From positions 62,001 to 126,000 of the forward strand of contig CAKVIC010000003.1 of the NCBI GenBank assembly GCA_934754655.1: a DNA stretch of 64,000 nt, in the 5' to 3' direction. Numbering within the stretch: position 1 is the first letter of the stretch; the number at the start of each line of letters is the position of its first letter. This DNA comes from an uncultured Candidatus Melainabacteria bacterium (lineage in GTDB: Bacteria > Cyanobacteriota > Vampirovibrionia > Gastranaerophilales > Gastranaerophilaceae). Shown here piece by piece: positions 60,228 through 64,000 of this stretch. A program made the position numbers and the translations under genes. The notes under the pieces were generated by a model. The model did no database searches, was not told the origin of the DNA, and saw only the letters and a list, made by a program, of their open reading frames with translations.

Positions 60228-61048
60228 TGATTACGAGAAGTTTAGAATCTTGCGCAAAAGGCATGGTTGCTCTTTTAGATATGAACGATAACATTGCAAA
60301 CAATCTTTCAAATGTAAATACTTACGGCTTTAAAAAAGGTTCATTAAGATTTAAAGATGTTATGCAATCAGCTGTGTATTCTCAAGAAGGTTCAATTTTA
60401 AGAAACAATACGAGTAGACCTTTAGGTAATATAAGTTTAGGTTCACAATCTTTTGAATATGTGCATGATTTTTCACAAGGAGCATTACAAAAAACTACAA
60501 ACCCTTATGATGTTGCAATAGAAGGTGACGGTTTCTTTAAAATTCAAGATATTGATGGAAAAATTGCGTACACAAGAAATGGTTCTTTTTGTGTAAACGA
60601 TCAACAATTTTTGGTAACAAAACAAGGAGAGTATGTTCTTGATGTAAATAACAGACGTATCAGAATGGTTCCTGAAGATTTTGACCCTGAAGTTATCAGA
60701 GATAAATTTGAAATTGTTATCGGTGAAAGCGGTAACATTGAAATGAATTCTTATAACCAAAAGTATCCAATGCAAACAATTGGTATTTTTGATTTTTCAG
60801 ACAAAGAAGATTTGTTTGAAGTTGGCGATACAAAGTTTGTCCCAAGAGATACTATTAACAATCCGGAATTAAGAGCAGAAAAGTTTTCTGTTCAACAAAA
60901 TATGTTGGAATTATCAAACTCAAATGTAATAAGAGAAATGATTAATACAATACAGACTTCAAGAAATTACGAATCTTTAGCAAAAGTAGTTTCTACAAAC
61001 AATGAGCTTTTACAAACAGCCGTTTCGGTTGGACGTTTAAGAACATAG
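60227..61048 (+). CDS. flgF: Flagellar basal-body rod protein FlgF-like
   Basis: The 273-residue protein forms part of the proximal rod. It has the N-terminal rod helix with NIANNLSNVNTYGFKKGSLR, the middle VAIEGDGFFKIQDIDGKIAY motif and a C-terminal helix (ELSNSNVIREMINTIQTSRN, YESLAKVVSTNNELLQTA). It differs from the next gene, which is clearly FlgG, so FlgF is the best call from order and length. It is co-translated with the transglycosylase gene. Confidence 0.9.
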   Translation: MITRSLESCAKGMVALLDMNDNIANNLSNVNTYGFKKGSLRFKDVMQSAVYSQEGSILRNNTSRPLGNISLGSQSFEYVHDFSQGALQKTTNPYDVAIEGDGFFKIQDIDGKIAYTRNGSFCVNDQQFLVTKQGEYVLDVNNRRIRMVPEDFDPEVIRDKFEIVIGESGNIEMNSYNQKYPMQTIGIFDFSDKEDLFEVGDTKFVPRDTINNPELRAEKFSVQQNMLELSNSNVIREMINTIQTSRNYESLAKVVSTNNELLQTAVSVGRLRT

Positions 61049-61077
61049 TAAAAATATAACGCGGGAGAGGAAATAAA

Positions 61078-61863
61078 ATGTTAAGAGCTTTAACAACAGC
61101 AGCAACAGGTATGATTGCACAACAAAACTATCTTGACGTAATTGCGAACAATGTTGCAAACGTAAACACAACAGGCTTCAAAAAATCAAGAATTGAATTT
61201 CAAGATTTATTATCACAAGCGTCAAGAACTCCTGGTGCTTTAATGAACCAAGGTACATATCAACCGGTTGGTATTGAAATCGGATTAGGTGTAAAAACCG
61301 CCGCTACCACAAGAGTATTTACCCAAGGTGTTGCAATTTCTACCGGCAGACAACTTGATATTGAAATTGAGGGTGAAGGCTTTTTACAAGTTATGAAAGA
61401 AGATGGTTCTTTAGCGTATACTCGCGATGGTTGTTTACAAGTTGATTCATTGGGTCAATTATGTACTAACGACGGGCTTTTAATACAACCGTCTGTTTCA
61501 ATACCTCGTGATGCTACAGAAATTACGATTACCCAAGATGGTAATATTTCTGTGACACTTCCAGGGCAAACCCAACAATCTATTGTAGGTTCTCTACAGT
61601 TAGTAAAATTCCAAAACCCTTCTGGCCTACTATCTATTGGTCATAACCTTTATAAGGAAACACAAGCTTCAGGGAATCCAGTTCAAGATACTCCGGGACA
61701 AAACGGTTTAGGCTTAATTCAACAATGTATGTTAGAAGGCTCAAACGTTCAAATAGTAGATGAACTTGTTGGTTTGATTAAAGCAGAACGTGCATTTGAA
61801 TCTAATTCAAAATTGATTAATTCTTCAAGCAATATCTTGCAAGTAACAAATAATATGGCATAA
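61078..61863 (+). CDS. flgG: Flagellar distal rod protein FlgG
   Basis: The 261-residue protein, the exact usual length of FlgG, builds the distal rod. It has TAATGMIAQQNYLDVIANNV, NVNTTGFKKSRIEFQDLLSQ, IEIEGEGFLQVMKEDGSLAY and the C-terminal MLEGSNVQIVDELVGLIKAE, RAFESNSKLI. A GGGAGAGGAAA site precedes ATG 61078. Confidence 0.97.
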   Translation: MLRALTTAATGMIAQQNYLDVIANNVANVNTTGFKKSRIEFQDLLSQASRTPGALMNQGTYQPVGIEIGLGVKTAATTRVFTQGVAISTGRQLDIEIEGEGFLQVMKEDGSLAYTRDGCLQVDSLGQLCTNDGLLIQPSVSIPRDATEITITQDGNISVTLPGQTQQSIVGSLQLVKFQNPSGLLSIGHNLYKETQASGNPVQDTPGQNGLGLIQQCMLEGSNVQIVDELVGLIKAERAFESNSKLINSSSNILQVTNNMA

Positions 61864-61876
61864 AAAAGGTAATTTA

Positions 61877-62581
61877 ATGAAAAGACTTTTAGCAACAATT
61901 TTAACAATGATAATAATGGTTATGAGCGCACAAGCTCAAACCGTTACTTCTGCTGAAGTTAAAAATGAGGTTGCTAAAATTTTAGAAAAATCATATAAAA
62001 ACCTTACTTCCGGTGATATTCAAGTAAAAATTATTGCAACACCTTTTGCACAACTGAGTTTACCGGATGGAAAAATAACTTACAAAATTGTACAAGGCGG
62101 AGAAAAAATTATTCCGCGTGACATAAAAAGAGTAGATGTCTATGTTAATAATGCATTTGTAAAAACTTTAAATTTACCGGCACAAACTTCTGTATTTAAA
62201 GAAGTTTTAGTCGCAAGTGATTATATAAATCGAGAACAAGCGATAAATAAAGAAACCACAATAATTAAAAAAATTGATGTTTCATTAAGAGCTGATTACG
62301 TTTTAACAGAAAATGTTTTAGACAAAGAAATGTCTGCTAAAAAAGCCTTTCAAAAAGGTGAAGTAATTGATAAAAGATTTGTAAAAATGCGCCCAGATGT
62401 TGAAAGAAATAACGATGTAAGAATCTTTTTCGTGTCAAACGGAGCAGTCATGATTACGATAGACGGAACAGCCATGGCAGATGGAATGACAGGCGATTAT
62501 GTAAACGTAGAAAATCGAAATTATAAAAAAGTTTATAAAGGAAAAGTTATTGGAGAAAATCGAGTTTTAGTAAATATTTAA
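61877..62581 (+). CDS. flgA: P-ring assembly chaperone FlgA
   Basis: FlgA is a periplasmic chaperone for FlgI assembly into the P ring. The 234-residue protein starts with a signal peptide (MKRLLATILTMIIMVMSAQA) and has the C-terminal SAF-like and beta-clip region (VDVYVNNAFVKTLNLPAQTS, DKRFVKMRPDVERNNDVRIF). AAAAGGTAATTT precedes the ATG. It lies between flgG and flgI. Confidence 0.9.
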   Translation: MKRLLATILTMIIMVMSAQAQTVTSAEVKNEVAKILEKSYKNLTSGDIQVKIIATPFAQLSLPDGKITYKIVQGGEKIIPRDIKRVDVYVNNAFVKTLNLPAQTSVFKEVLVASDYINREQAINKETTIIKKIDVSLRADYVLTENVLDKEMSAKKAFQKGEVIDKRFVKMRPDVERNNDVRIFFVSNGAVMITIDGTAMADGMTGDYVNVENRNYKKVYKGKVIGENRVLVNI

Positions 62582-62616
62582 AACAAATAAAATTTTTTGG
62601 GGAAAAGGTAAGTATT

Positions 62617-63720
62617 ATGAAAAAAGTATTAATAACAATATTAGCAATATTAATGGGTTTGAGTAATTTAACTCCGGCTTTAGCAATTGATGCGAGAGTT
62701 AGAATAATGGATATTGCACACATAAAAGGTGTTCGAGAAAACCAATTAGTAGGATATGGCGTTGTTGTTGGCTTACCTGGAACAGGTGATAACTCTCGTT
62801 CAACACAAATAACAAATAAAATGCTTTTAAGAAATCTAGGAACAGTAATTGAACAAGAAAACTATATTCAAAAAGGTGCATCTGCTGCAGTTATTGTAAC
62901 AGCAACTGTTCCACCTTTTTCAAAAAATGGTGATAAAATTGATGTAACCGTTTCTGCAATTGCCGATGCAAAAAGCTTAGAAGGCGGTGTGTTAGTACAA
63001 ACAATCCTAAAAGCACCAAACGGAGAAGCTGTTGCAGTAGCTCAAGGTCCATTATCTGTTGGTGGTATTAATAAAATTGCCGGCGGTTCTTCTGCAAGAA
63101 CAGCAATTACAACATCAGGCAGAATCCCTGGGGGAGCAATCATTGAACGTGATATTTATACAGAAATCGGTGACGAAAGCTCTATAACACTTTGTCTTGA
63201 TAAATCTGATTATACGCTTGTTTCAAGAATTGCAAAAACTGTTTCAAATTTAGCTCCGGCGCAAGCAATTGACGGCAGCTCTGTTCGAGTTTCAATTCCA
63301 CCAAGATTTGTTAACGATAGAGTAACTTTTATCTCTTTGCTTGAAAATATGGAAGTTTCACCGACCTTGGAAAAAGCAAAAGTTGTTGTAAATGAAAGAA
63401 CTGGTACTGTTGTAATCGGCTCAGACGTAAAACTTTTGCCAGCTGCTGTTGCACACGGTAATATTACAGTCACAGTTTCAACATCTAACCAAGTTTCACA
63501 ACCAAACGGATTTGCAAACGGCTCAACAGTAGGATTTGAAAACTCGGATATTACAATAAACAAAACTCCTGGTAGCTTAGTAGAAATGCCTGCTAACAGC
63601 AATCTTAACGATTTGGTAAGAGCATTGAACCAAATTGGTGTAGCTCCAATTGATCTTATTTCAATACTTCAAGCTCTTAAAAAATCTGGAAGCTTGCAAG
63701 CAGAATTAATAATTATTTAA
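62617..63720 (+). CDS. flgI: Flagellar P-ring protein FlgI
   Basis: FlgI forms the periplasmic P ring around the rod in the peptidoglycan layer. The 367-residue protein begins with a signal peptide (ILAILMGLSNLTPALA) and has ARVRIMDIAHIKGVRENQLV, GYGVVVGLPGTGDNSRSTQI and NDLVRALNQIGVAPIDLISI. Length is normal. The usual neighbour flgH (L ring) is missing between flgG/flgA and flgI. Confidence 0.97.
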   Translation: MKKVLITILAILMGLSNLTPALAIDARVRIMDIAHIKGVRENQLVGYGVVVGLPGTGDNSRSTQITNKMLLRNLGTVIEQENYIQKGASAAVIVTATVPPFSKNGDKIDVTVSAIADAKSLEGGVLVQTILKAPNGEAVAVAQGPLSVGGINKIAGGSSARTAITTSGRIPGGAIIERDIYTEIGDESSITLCLDKSDYTLVSRIAKTVSNLAPAQAIDGSSVRVSIPPRFVNDRVTFISLLENMEVSPTLEKAKVVVNERTGTVVIGSDVKLLPAAVAHGNITVTVSTSNQVSQPNGFANGSTVGFENSDITINKTPGSLVEMPANSNLNDLVRALNQIGVAPIDLISILQALKKSGSLQAELIII

Positions 63721-63748
63721 TCAAAAGAAAGTGAGAAGAATATAAAGT

Positions 63749-64000
63749 ATGGATTTTTCAACACCGACATTAGATTTAATAAAACATGATTTAAATAATG
63801 CGCGCACAGTAAACTCTGATCAAGTTTTGTATAACAGGATTAAAGAGGCTGGAGATTCAAAAGAACAATTGAAAAAAGCAGGCGAAGAATTTGAATCAAT
63901 TTTTATAACAAAAATGTTAAACGAAATGGATAAAATGGTAGATAGAGAAAACAGCATCTTTGGAGAGAAATCGCCTTACGTTGATACTTTCAAGTCAATC
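63749..64000 (+). CDS. flgJ: FlgJ-type rod-binding protein, 3' end outside window
   Basis: The first 84 codons are visible. LKKAGEEFESIFITKMLNEM followed by SIFGEKSPYVDTF matches the rod-binding (rod cap) domain of FlgJ. ATG 63749 has AAAGTGAGAAG upstream. In many bacteria FlgJ also carries a muramidase domain; whether this one does cannot be seen, but the separate transglycosylase gene at the head of the operon suggests a single-domain form. Confidence 0.85.
   Translation, partial: MDFSTPTLDLIKHDLNNARTVNSDQVLYNRIKEAGDSKEQLKKAGEEFESIFITKMLNEMDKMVDRENSIFGEKSPYVDTFKSI

Overview
The window is AT-rich bacterial DNA, coding on both strands, with short intergenic gaps and many rho-independent terminators. 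It shows a diderm, flagellated, probably anaerobic cell. Evidence: Kdo transferase (WaaA) implies lipopolysaccharide; MurA and MurC imply peptidoglycan; FlgI implies a flagellar P ring; a reverse rubrerythrin and a membrane pyrophosphatase fit an anaerobic or microaerophilic life. Together with the many prepilin-like and FK-motif lineage-type proteins this resembles the non-photosynthetic cyanobacterial sister lineage (Gastranaerophilales/Vampirovibrionia, 'Melainabacteria'). That placement is inference from remembered protein style, not from a search.

Layout. 1-1.7 kb: 3' part of a membrane pyrophosphatase. 1.8-7 kb: a large glycogen-synthase-like glycosyltransferase and two unknown proteins, all minus. 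7.1-10.6 kb: queA, murC, infC (non-AUG start) and a tRNA-Phe preceded by two tandem 92-93 bp units that copy its own 5' end. 10.6-17.7 kb (minus): a secreted small protein, pabA, a pabB-pabC fusion, a membrane-anchored PHP phosphoesterase, a kinase-fold protein and waaA. 17.8-20.7 kb: a small membrane protein, then fliJ-fliK-hook protein (minus). 20.9-32.9 kb: HU, a binding-protein/TolC fusion, reverse rubrerythrin, TspO, ftsZ, glnA, a GAF-GGDEF-HD-GYP protein, typA and an unknown protein. 33-40.6 kb (minus): rpsJ to rpsN, the S10 and early spc ribosomal cluster, ended by a strong terminator after rpsN. 40.8-46.1 kb: a LysM membrane protein, a palindromic repeat field, a cysteine-rich prepilin-like protein, a MotA/MotB-like (ZorA/ZorB-like) pair and a TSCPD protein. 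46.3-54 kb: trkH, trkA, an S24 repressor with face-to-face promoters and two small genes, alkD, rsmG and a P-loop/TPR protein. 54-56.4 kb: plsY, murA and a small duplicated protein. 56.6-64 kb: flagellin with a long structured leader, an unknown acidic protein, a zinc-protease-like membrane protein, and the rod/ring operon slt-flgF-flgG-flgA-flgI-flgJ (last gene cut by the window end).

How the genes work together. Three flagellar blocks lie in the window: chaperone/hook-length/hook (18.4-20.7 kb), filament (56.9 kb) and rod/P ring (59.7-64 kb). Envelope genes (murA, murC, plsY, waaA, ftsZ) are scattered. Translation genes are concentrated in the ribosomal cluster plus infC, typA, rsmG, queA and tRNA-Phe.

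The most unusual signals are: the tRNA-Phe 5' repeat array; the short-tailed ZorA/ZorB-like motor pair away from other flagellar genes; the binding-protein/TolC fusion; the glycosyltransferase whose usual catalytic glutamate looks replaced; a kinase-fold gene directly upstream of a membrane-anchored PHP gene; and a repressor switch with two candidate operators. No CRISPR array, insertion sequence or complete prophage was seen.
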